Shown here in pieces: positions 51,487-59,521 of a stretch of 64,000 nt of DNA (positions are counted from its first letter, which is position 1; each line of letters begins with the position of its first letter). Source of the stretch: Bilifractor sp002394235 (lineage in GTDB: Bacteria; Bacillota; Clostridia; Lachnospirales; Lachnospiraceae); NCBI RefSeq assembly GCF_052118845.1, contig NZ_JBQKGJ010000014.1, positions 1 to 64,000 on the forward strand. Reading direction: 5' to 3'. Made by a program: the position numbers and the translations under genes. The notes beneath the pieces were generated by a model, which saw nothing but the letters and a program-made list of their open reading frames with translations, had not been told where the DNA came from and did no database searches.

Positions 51487-51530
51487 AAGCGCTATCTGAT
51501 TTTAGCAATTGAATCAGACAGCGCTTTTTT
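51487..51530 (+). terminator. Terminator of the sulfur locus
   Basis: AAGCGCT (51487-51493) with the following TCTGATT pairs with AATCAGA and AGCGCTT (to 51526), followed by a T-run. It closes the metY-to-tusA-like transcript. Confidence 0.85.
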
Positions 51531-51630
51531 GTACTCTTTTCCCGTTGAGTAACGGCCAAAAATCTCTGACATTGCCGGAGGCTTTTGAGATAGTATCACA
51601 AAAGATACCATGTTAGAAAAATCTGCTTAC

Positions 51631-51658
51631 TTGATATAAAATTGAAATACAGTATGAT
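51631..51658 (+). promoter_or_regulatory. Promoter for the uvrA-like gene
   Basis: TTGATA (51631-51636) and TATGAT (51653-51658) are separated by 16 bases. The transcript would carry dispersed repeat copy C in its leader. Confidence 0.55.
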
Positions 51659-51687
51659 AATGGATACAAAGAGCAACACAGCTATCA

Positions 51688-51788
51688 GGAACGAGATAAA
51701 ACACGCTGCGCGAGTTTTATCTCGCTATCGCGACGCTCGCCGCACACGAATACTTCGCATTCGGCTGCGGCTCACTGTTCGCGTAAAT
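51688..51788 (+). repeat. Dispersed repeat, copy C (101 bp)
   Basis: This is nearly identical to copy B (one mismatch in 101 bp) and in the same orientation. It lies between a likely promoter and the uvrA-like start codon. Confidence 0.95.
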
Positions 51789-51825
51789 AAAAATAGGGGA
51801 CCAGAAAGGCAAAGAGGTCATTGTT

Positions 51826-54333
51826 ATGTCCAGTGAAATCAAACAGAGGAAGATGCTGCCAAAGTACATCGAAATACGCGGCGCGAAGGTTCATAATCTC
51901 AAGAATATCAATGTAGATGTCCCGCTTAATGAGATCGTGGCGATTGCCGGGGTCTCCGGATCGGGAAAATCCTCGCTTGCACTTGGTGCGCTGTATGCCG
52001 AGGGATCCCGCAGGTATTTGGAATCTCTCTCTACCTATACGCGCCGGAGGATGACGCAAGCGGAAAGGGCGGATGTGGATGATGTCCGCTACGTGCCGGC
52101 GGCGCTTGCTCTGCGCCAGCGGCCCGGAGTTCCCGGTATCCGCAGTACATTCGGAACACTTTCGGAGCTGCTCAATAGTCTGCGGCTGATGTTTTCGCGG
52201 CTTGCGAGCCACCGCTGTCCAAACGGACATTACTGTCCGCCATCTCTTTCCGTTGCGGCCATGCAGGAAATCACCTGCCCGGTCTGCGGCGCGAAATTCT
52301 ATGGTCCCGGAGCAGAAGAGCTTGCCTTCAACAGCACCGGCGCCTGCAAGACCTGTAGCGGAACAGGAGTCGTCCAGACGGTGAATGAGGCAGCCCTGGT
52401 GCCGGATGATTCCAAGACCATTGACGAAGGTGCGGTCGTTGTCTGGGGAACGCTCATGTGGTCGCTGATGAAGGATATCGTGCGCACGATGGGTGTCCGG
52501 ACAGATGTTCCGTTCCGCGATCTGACACCGGAGGAGAAGGAGATTGTCTATCACGGCGAGCTGAAAAAACACCACATCCACTATGTCAATCCGAACACGC
52601 TGGAGCAGGCGGAGATGGATTTTAATTATTACAGTGCGGTCAATTCCGTGAAGAATTCCCTTGCCAAGGTCAAGGACGAGAAGGGAATGAAGCGGCTCGA
52701 AAAATATCTGGAAGAGGATGTCTGCCCGGATTGCCACGGAACCAGACTTTCAGAAGCCGCCCGCGCGCCCAGGCTTCGGGGGATAGGGCTGGATGAAGCC
52801 ACAGCCATGACGCTCTCAGAACTGATTCCCTGGGTGAAGGGCGTTCCGGCTTCTTTGCCGGAAGAGATGCGTCCCATGGCAGAAAATATCTGTGAATCCT
52901 TCCTGGACGTCTCAAAGCGGCTGATGGATCTGGGGCTTGGCTATCTTTCTCTTGACAGAGCGGCGTCGACGCTTTCCACCGGTGAAAGACAGCGCGTGCA
53001 GCTCGCGAGGGCAGTCCGCAACCGCACGACAGGTGTGCTCTATGTTCTCGATGAGCCGTCAATCGGATTGCATCCATATAATCTCAAGGGTCTTACCGGC
53101 GTAATGGACGATTTGCGCTCGGACGGAAATTCGGTTGTCCTTGTCGATCATGACACACAGGTTCTAAAACACGCTGACTGGATGATTGAGATGGGCAGAG
53201 GAGCCGGCGCGGACGGAGGAACGGTTATTGCAGAGGGGCGCATCGAGGATGTCTCGGAAAATCCCGAATCCGTTATCGGGCCGTACCTCTCCGATCAATA
53301 TGAAGCAAGAATCCGCCCGGTTACAAAGCCGGCCGCCATGTTTGAGAAAGGCATCATTCATCTGGAAACAGAAATGATTCACACCGTACATCCACTGGAT
53401 GTGCGGATCCCGATGGGACGGCTCACCGTGGTGACGGGCGTCTCCGGGTCCGGAAAGACGACCATGGTGCTTGAAAGCCTGATTCCGGCACTCAGGGCAA
53501 AAATCAGCGGGCAGAAACTGCCGGTACATATAAAAAACATCGAGGCAGAGGGCATCACACAGGTCAAGCTAATCGACGCGACACCGATCGGCATTAATGT
53601 GCGCTCAACTGTGGCGACGTACGCGAATGTCCATGATGGGCTCCGAAAAGTTTACGCGAAAACAAAGGACGCAAAGGAACGCTCCTTTAAGGCAGGAGAC
53701 TTTTCTTATAATACGGGGAAGCTCCGCTGTCCGACCTGTGACGGAACGGGGGAGATCTCGCTGGATGTTCAGTTCCTGCCTGACGTGAAGATTCCCTGCC
53801 CGGACTGCCGGGGCTCCCGGTACAGCAGAGAAGCTTTTGATATTCGCAGGAAGGCAAAGGACGGTAACGAATACAGTCTGCCGGAACTCATGAATATGAG
53901 TGTGGACCAGGTGCTGCATGCGCTTGGCGGGCTTAAACTCCTGCAGCAGCGCCTGCAGGTACTGCACGACTTAGGGCTCGGCTACCTGACCCTCGGAGAG
54001 GAAACACCGGGACTTTCCGGCGGCGAAGCGCAGCGTTTAAAGCTGGCCAGCGAGATGGGAAAGGGCCAGAGTGACTCTGTGTTTGTTTTTGATGAACCGA
54101 CAATCGGCCTGCATCCACAGGATGTGAGGACACTGCTGCATGTTTTTCAGACGTTGATCGGCCATGGAGCAACGGTCATTGTCATAGAGCATGACCTTGA
54201 TGTCATTAAGAATGCCGATTACATCATCGACATGGGGCCTGGCGGCGGAAAGGAAGGCGGCAGGATCGTTGCCTTCGGGACACCGGATGAAATCAAACAG
54301 ACAGGTGAAAGCATTACCGGGCAATATATATAA
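51826..54333 (+). CDS. Short UvrA paralogue (UvrA2/drug-resistance type)
   Basis: This encodes 835 residues, about 100 shorter than housekeeping UvrA. Two ABC ATPase halves are present: Walker A GVSGSGKSSLALG (N) and GVSGSGKTTMV (C), signatures LSTGERQRVQLARAV and LSGGEAQRLKLASEM. Zinc-finger Cys pairs lie in CPVCGAKF/CKTCSGTG and CPTCDGTG/CPDCRG. The missing length fits loss of the UvrB-binding region, as in UvrA2 proteins linked to DNA-intercalating drugs. It has its own promoter and no uvrB/uvrC neighbours. Confidence 0.88.
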   Translation: MSSEIKQRKMLPKYIEIRGAKVHNLKNINVDVPLNEIVAIAGVSGSGKSSLALGALYAEGSRRYLESLSTYTRRRMTQAERADVDDVRYVPAALALRQRPGVPGIRSTFGTLSELLNSLRLMFSRLASHRCPNGHYCPPSLSVAAMQEITCPVCGAKFYGPGAEELAFNSTGACKTCSGTGVVQTVNEAALVPDDSKTIDEGAVVVWGTLMWSLMKDIVRTMGVRTDVPFRDLTPEEKEIVYHGELKKHHIHYVNPNTLEQAEMDFNYYSAVNSVKNSLAKVKDEKGMKRLEKYLEEDVCPDCHGTRLSEAARAPRLRGIGLDEATAMTLSELIPWVKGVPASLPEEMRPMAENICESFLDVSKRLMDLGLGYLSLDRAASTLSTGERQRVQLARAVRNRTTGVLYVLDEPSIGLHPYNLKGLTGVMDDLRSDGNSVVLVDHDTQVLKHADWMIEMGRGAGADGGTVIAEGRIEDVSENPESVIGPYLSDQYEARIRPVTKPAAMFEKGIIHLETEMIHTVHPLDVRIPMGRLTVVTGVSGSGKTTMVLESLIPALRAKISGQKLPVHIKNIEAEGITQVKLIDATPIGINVRSTVATYANVHDGLRKVYAKTKDAKERSFKAGDFSYNTGKLRCPTCDGTGEISLDVQFLPDVKIPCPDCRGSRYSREAFDIRRKAKDGNEYSLPELMNMSVDQVLHALGGLKLLQQRLQVLHDLGLGYLTLGEETPGLSGGEAQRLKLASEMGKGQSDSVFVFDEPTIGLHPQDVRTLLHVFQTLIGHGATVIVIEHDLDVIKNADYIIDMGPGGGKEGGRIVAFGTPDEIKQTGESITGQYI

Positions 54334-54465
54334 AGCAGATGTAGAAAATGAGATGAAGAAACTCACATAGCCATATCAAGACAAGTTGAGTTGTGAGAGG
54401 AAATTGAAGCGCAGTAAAAATTCTTTTATTTACAGAAAACTTCGGATTTATAGGTGGTGAGTTCT

Positions 54466-57432
54466 ATGCCAGAAGGTTCGGATAAAACAACTGATCAACG
54501 CATGAAGGCTCTGCTGGAAGAAATAACAGATCTAAAAAAAGAAAATCTGAGACTTCGTCGGTTATTGCAGGATCATGGCATACATGATGACGTATCAGAA
54601 AGCAGGGAAGCCTATGATCCGGAACAGGGAAAACGTATTCTTCCATATTCTGTAGACAAAAAGACTGCCAACCAGTTTTTCTCCAAGTTCTGGGGCAGAA
54701 TGGATGTCTACAGTCAGCGTATTGTTAGCAAAACCGGAAAAGTAGGATATTATCCTCAATGTTGGAATTTCTGGAGGCAAGGATGCTTACGAAATCCACA
54801 ATACAGAACCAATCAGAAGAGTGGACCGGTCTGCCTGGATTGTCCAAAGCAGGCATGGAAAAAAGTCGATCTTAACATCCTTGAACAGCATTTGACCGGA
54901 AAGATTGTGGTTGGAATTTATCCAATTCTTGAAAATGATACCTGCCGCCTGCTTGTTTTCGATTTTGATAATCATTCTTCGGAAGCAATACAACAGGATT
55001 TTGCAAATCAGGATGATGTCTGGAAACAGGAGGTGGATACAGTACGCAAGATTTGTAGGGCCAATCGGATAGATCCTTTGGTAGAACGTTCAAGATCGGG
55101 CAGAGGTGCACATATCTGGATCTTTTTTGATAAACCGATCCCTGCGGGATTAGCCCGCGATTTTGGGGAAGCATTGCTTCAAAAGGGTGCAGAGTCAGTT
55201 AACCTGAAATCCTTTCAATATTATGATCGAATGGTTCCAGGACAGAATCACCTGAAAGAAGGCGGTCTGGGAAATCTGATTGCGCTTCCGCTGCAGCCGG
55301 AAGCACTTAAGAATGGTAACAGTGCATTTATTGATGAAAGTTGGAATGCATATCCCGATCAATGGGCTGTTCTTCGATCAAAACCGAAGTTACAAGAGGA
55401 AGAGGTGAAGGACTATATACGAAAGTGGCGCTCAGAGGATCCCTTCGCAGATGCAGCAAACACAGATGGCAACAGTGCACAGCAATCAAGAGAAAAGCCG
55501 TGGAATCACACTATGACTTTTCATATTTCTGATGTTCATGGAGCGGTTCATCTTGTCGAAAGCAACCTGATCTATATTGACACGCTGAATCTACAACCAA
55601 GAATTCAAAATCAGATCCGCCGACTGGCAGCTTTCAGTAATCCGGTATTTTATAAAAATCAGGCCATGAATCTGTCAAATTTTTCTCATTCCAGATATGT
55701 TTATCTGGGAGAAGATATTGATGGATATATCGCAATTCCCAGAGGATTATTGGAGACACTCACAGAACATCTCCATGCGGCTGAAATTTCATACAGCTTG
55801 GAGGATAGGCGTCAACAGGGAAGACCAATTCGTGCATCGTTCAGCGGAAGTTTGCGTCAGAACCAACAGGATGCTGTCAATAAGATGCTTGCCTATGATC
55901 AGGGAATTCTGAGTGCAGCAACAGCATTTGGAAAAACGGTTGTATGTTGTGATTTGATTGCCTCCCGAAAGAGGAATACTCTGATCTTACTAGAATCTTC
56001 TGCACTGATTGATCAGTGGGTAACAGCAGTAAATCAATTTTTAACTATTGAAGAAGAACTTCCTGAGTATCGGACAAAAACCGGAAGAATCCGGAAAAGG
56101 AAATCTTTGATCGGTGTGCTTCAAGGCTCGAGGGACACGACGACAGGCATTATTGATATTGCTATGGTTGGCTCTGTCTTTGGAAAAAATGATTTTCATT
56201 CCAGAATGCAGGATTATGGTATGGTAATTCTGGATGAGTGTCATCATGCGGCGTCTGAAACCATACAGAAAATCCTGCGGGAAATGAAGGCAAAATATGT
56301 TTATGGCGTTACGGCGACACCCATTCGTGAAGATGGGCTTGAGAAAATCAATTATATGCTGATTGGCCCAATAAGGTTCCGGTTTTCGTCCAAAGAGCGA
56401 GCAAAACAACAGGGAATAGCACACCTTGTGTACCCAAGATTCACCAGATGTATCTGTCCACGTGATAAAAAAATTGAGATCAACGAAGCATACGAACTGA
56501 TTCGCGAGGATAAATCAAGAAATGAACAAATAATAGAAGATACCAGGCGATGTCTAGATGAGGGACGATGTCCAGTCATTCTTACCAGGTACAAAGAACA
56601 TGCAAAAAAATTATATGAACGATTGAATGGCTATGCGGCTCATACTTTCCTTCTTTTAGGAGAGCAGTCAGTCAGAGTGAAAAGAGAAGTGTTTTCAGAA
56701 ATGAAAGCAATTCCGAAGACAGAATCAATTCTTCTGGTTGCAACCGGGAAATTGATTGGCGAAGGATTTGATTACCCGAGGCTGGATACATTGATCATGG
56801 CAACACCGATTGCGGGAAAGTCGGTAGTGGAACAATATGCCGGAAGACTAAATCGGGATTATGAAGGAAAGAGGAATGTTATCGTTTATGACTATATCGA
56901 TGTACATATTCCGGTTTTCGACAGAATGTACGGTAAAAGACTGAAGGCATACAAACAGATCGGCTATCAGATTTATCAGTCCGAGCAGCCCGAACAGATA
57001 AATGAACCTGGTTTTATATTTGATATTGACAATTATCTGGAACCGTATCGTCAGGATCTCCTGGGGGCAAGAAAAGAGATTGTAATCTGCAGCCCAGGAC
57101 TGCGTGCCAGAAAGATTGACTCTGTGATCAAACTGCTCAAAGAGAAGCAGCAAAACGGTGTGCGTATAACGGTTCTAACATGGAAAATGGATTTTGACAA
57201 GTTTGAAAACAGCGATGCGCGAGCTGCACTTACCGATGAGCTTAGGAGGTCTGGCTTTGATCTTCGGCTCATGGAGAATATCAATGAACATTTTACAATC
57301 ATTGATAAGGAGATTGTCTGGTATGGCAGCATGAATTTTTTGGGGAAAGAGGACGTTGATGACAATCTTATGAGAATTGTTAACGCAGAAGCGGCAGAAG
57401 AATTGCTGGAGATTGCCTGCACCAAGGAATAA
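54466..57432 (+). CDS. TOTE-type primase / SF2 helicase / PLD-like protein
   Basis: This encodes 988 residues. A coiled coil (residues ~8-45) precedes an archaeo-eukaryotic-primase-like TOTE domain (~65-300) with RLLVFDFDNHS and SRSGRGAHIWIFFD, then LGNLIALPLQP. The SF2 helicase has ATAFGKTVV (~485), VILDECHHA (~588), TPIREDG and QYAGRLNRDYEGK. The C-terminal PLD-like domain ends HFTIIDKEIVWYGSMNFL, with Thr where the HKD Lys is expected. ATG 54466 has AGGTGG at the right distance. AT-rich codon use differs from its neighbours, suggesting transfer. This domain set is associated with mobile-element conflict; the activity is unproven. Confidence 0.85.
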   Translation: MPEGSDKTTDQRMKALLEEITDLKKENLRLRRLLQDHGIHDDVSESREAYDPEQGKRILPYSVDKKTANQFFSKFWGRMDVYSQRIVSKTGKVGYYPQCWNFWRQGCLRNPQYRTNQKSGPVCLDCPKQAWKKVDLNILEQHLTGKIVVGIYPILENDTCRLLVFDFDNHSSEAIQQDFANQDDVWKQEVDTVRKICRANRIDPLVERSRSGRGAHIWIFFDKPIPAGLARDFGEALLQKGAESVNLKSFQYYDRMVPGQNHLKEGGLGNLIALPLQPEALKNGNSAFIDESWNAYPDQWAVLRSKPKLQEEEVKDYIRKWRSEDPFADAANTDGNSAQQSREKPWNHTMTFHISDVHGAVHLVESNLIYIDTLNLQPRIQNQIRRLAAFSNPVFYKNQAMNLSNFSHSRYVYLGEDIDGYIAIPRGLLETLTEHLHAAEISYSLEDRRQQGRPIRASFSGSLRQNQQDAVNKMLAYDQGILSAATAFGKTVVCCDLIASRKRNTLILLESSALIDQWVTAVNQFLTIEEELPEYRTKTGRIRKRKSLIGVLQGSRDTTTGIIDIAMVGSVFGKNDFHSRMQDYGMVILDECHHAASETIQKILREMKAKYVYGVTATPIREDGLEKINYMLIGPIRFRFSSKERAKQQGIAHLVYPRFTRCICPRDKKIEINEAYELIREDKSRNEQIIEDTRRCLDEGRCPVILTRYKEHAKKLYERLNGYAAHTFLLLGEQSVRVKREVFSEMKAIPKTESILLVATGKLIGEGFDYPRLDTLIMATPIAGKSVVEQYAGRLNRDYEGKRNVIVYDYIDVHIPVFDRMYGKRLKAYKQIGYQIYQSEQPEQINEPGFIFDIDNYLEPYRQDLLGARKEIVICSPGLRARKIDSVIKLLKEKQQNGVRITVLTWKMDFDKFENSDARAALTDELRRSGFDLRLMENINEHFTIIDKEIVWYGSMNFLGKEDVDDNLMRIVNAEAAEELLEIACTKE

Positions 57433-57560
57433 TTTGTGAATTTTGTGATAATTTCAGTTTGTTTATTTTGATGCAGGCTAAAAATACTTAGTAAACCGGC
57501 ATCGATTTGGCAATAAAATTAGGCAGAGGTTTCCTGGGCTGACCTGAATAACCAAATGTC

Positions 57561-57589
57561 TTGACTTTGTCCCGCGAACTCTATATACT
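57561..57589 (+). promoter_or_regulatory. Strong sigma-A promoter for the tyrS leader
   Basis: TTGACT (57561-57566) and TATACT (57584-57589) are separated by 17 bases. Confidence 0.8.
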
Positions 57590-57599
57590 CCAAAGCATG

Positions 57600-57959
57600 A
57601 TCAATTTCATAACAACAGGCAATGACGGGAAGAAGTAGGAAAGAACAGAAGCCTTCAGAGAGCTGCCGGCAGGTGAGAGGCGCAGGAAGAGTTTTTTCAC
57701 GAATACATCCCCGAGCTCTGCACCGAAACATTTACAGTAGGCTGCAGCGTAGTGGCGCACGTTATAAACGCCGGAGTATTTGCTTTTCATGTCCATGCAT
57801 TCCATGTTCAGCTGTTTCATCTCATGATAACGGCTGATAACGGCGCACAGATACTCCAGGAGGCGGATATCGTGAGATACCCGTGAAATTAGGTGGTACC
57901 ACGGAAGAATTTTAAGCTTTCGTCCTGAATAAATTACGGTTCGGGACGGGAGTTTTTTT
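57600..57959 (+). ncRNA. T-box riboswitch, tyrosine type
   Basis: The leader opens with a stem I region (CAATGACGGGAAGAAGTAGG) whose 3' side contains GAATACATCC; TAC at 57704-57706 is the likely Tyr specifier codon. The T-box proper is AGGTGGTACCACGGA (57891-57905). The terminator hairpin CGTCCTGAA (57921-57929) with TTCGGGACG (57940-57948) is followed by seven T. Uncharged tRNA-Tyr should favour the antiterminator and raise tyrS expression. The ~150-base stretch between stem I and the T-box is longer than minimal. Confidence 0.9.
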
Positions 57960-58039
57960 ATGCCCATCGAACGGACGGACCATCCGGTCACAGCAAGGAG
58001 AACCCCGGCAGAAAAACAAACAGAAAAGGAGCACCTCAA

Positions 58040-59272
58040 ATGACACTTTACGAAGAACTTCAGGCGCGCGGACTGCTCGCGCAGCTCACAGACGAAAAGG
58101 AAATCGCCGATCTCATCAATCAGGGAAAAGCCACCTTCTATATCGGCTTTGATCCGACCGCTGATTCCCTGCATGTCGGCCACTTTATGGCCCTGCTGCT
58201 GATGAAGAGACTTCAGGCGGCGGGCAACAAGCCGATCGCCCTTGTCGGCGGAGGCACCGCGATGATCGGCGACCCCTCCGGCCGCACCGACATGCGGAAG
58301 ATGATGACCGTTGATATGATTGATCACAACGTAGAATGCTTCAAGAAGCAGATGTCCCGCTTCATCGAATTTGGCGACGGAAAGGCACAGATCGTCAACA
58401 ATGCGGACTGGCTCCGTGATCTGAACTTCCTGGATTTCATGCGTGACATCGGATCTCAGTTCAATGTAAACGAAATGCTCCGCGCGCGCTGCTATGTCAA
58501 CCGCATGCAGACCGGACTTTCCTTCCTTGAATTTTCCTATATGCTGATGCAGAGCTACGACTTCTACAGACTGTACCAGGATTACGGCTGCCAGATGCAG
58601 TTCGGCGGCGATGATCAGTGGTCCAACATGCTCGGCGGCATCAACCTTATCCGCAAGAAGCTGAACAAGGACGCCTATGCCATGACCATCTCTCTGCTTC
58701 TGAAGCATGACGGAACAAAGATGGGCAAGACCGCGGGCGGCGCTGTATGGCTCGATCCGGACAAATACAAGCCTTATGATTTCTACCAGTACTGGAGAAA
58801 TGTTGACGACTCTGACGTACTGAAATTTCTCCGCATGATGACCTTCCTTCCGCTGGAACAGATCGATGAGATGGATAAATGGGAGGGCAGCAAGCTGAAC
58901 GAGGCAAAATCCATCCTGGCATATGAGCTTACCTCTCTGGTACACGGAGAGGACGAGGCGAAGAAGGCGCAGGCAGGAGCCGAGGCGGTCTTCAAGGGTG
59001 CCGGAAGTCTCGACACCGTTCCCTCCGTTGTCCTCACTCAGGATGACTTTAACGAAAACGATGCCATTGATATCATCAGTCTTCTTGTAAAAACCGAACA
59101 GTGCGGTTCCCGCTCCGACGCCCGCCGCGCCATCACCAAGGATCACAGCATTACCGTCGGCGAGAGCAAGATCGACGACTTTAAATACGAAGTGAAGAAG
59201 ACGGATATCCCCGCAGAAGGTCTCCTGATCAAGAAGGGCAAGAAGAATATCAAGAAAGTCGTCGTCGAATAA
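58040..59272 (+). CDS. tyrS: Tyrosyl-tRNA synthetase
   Basis: This encodes 410 residues of the class I synthetase. The HIGH-type site is DSLHVGHFMALLLMKRLQ, with TyrRS motif FYIGFDPTA before it and the KMSKS-type loop LKHDGTKMGKTAGGAVWL. The C-terminal S4 RNA-binding domain follows from ~345. It is controlled by the T-box leader upstream and preceded by AAAGGAG. Confidence 0.97.
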   Translation: MTLYEELQARGLLAQLTDEKEIADLINQGKATFYIGFDPTADSLHVGHFMALLLMKRLQAAGNKPIALVGGGTAMIGDPSGRTDMRKMMTVDMIDHNVECFKKQMSRFIEFGDGKAQIVNNADWLRDLNFLDFMRDIGSQFNVNEMLRARCYVNRMQTGLSFLEFSYMLMQSYDFYRLYQDYGCQMQFGGDDQWSNMLGGINLIRKKLNKDAYAMTISLLLKHDGTKMGKTAGGAVWLDPDKYKPYDFYQYWRNVDDSDVLKFLRMMTFLPLEQIDEMDKWEGSKLNEAKSILAYELTSLVHGEDEAKKAQAGAEAVFKGAGSLDTVPSVVLTQDDFNENDAIDIISLLVKTEQCGSRSDARRAITKDHSITVGESKIDDFKYEVKKTDIPAEGLLIKKGKKNIKKVVVE

Positions 59273-59424
59273 ACGACAATGCGGGAATCACTTCCAGGCT
59301 CTTTCGCGTGCGGCGTGACATGCCTGTCTGTGTTTTCGAAGAGTCCGCACTTTCCCATTTGGCCCCTGCACTTCTTGTGCAGAAGCTTGGGATTGCGATG
59401 GAGTTCATATAGTGGTAAGATTAA

Positions 59425-59465
59425 TTCCGTACGTGCTGCCGACGGGCAGTTTCGTACGGATTTTT
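59425..59465 (+). terminator. Terminator between tyrS and alaS
   Basis: TTCCGTACG (59425-59433) with the following TGCTGCC pairs with GGCAG and CGTACGGA (to 59460), followed by TTTTT. No T-box motif is seen ahead of alaS. Confidence 0.82.
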
Positions 59466-59521
59466 CACAATAAACAGTTCGTGGACAACTGCAGAGTTCA
59501 CGAAAGCAGGAGGAAGCAGTT

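Noticed and set aside
59279..59521. Possible T-box leader before alaS
   Set aside because: A terminator hairpin is present, but the TGGNACC core is not found.
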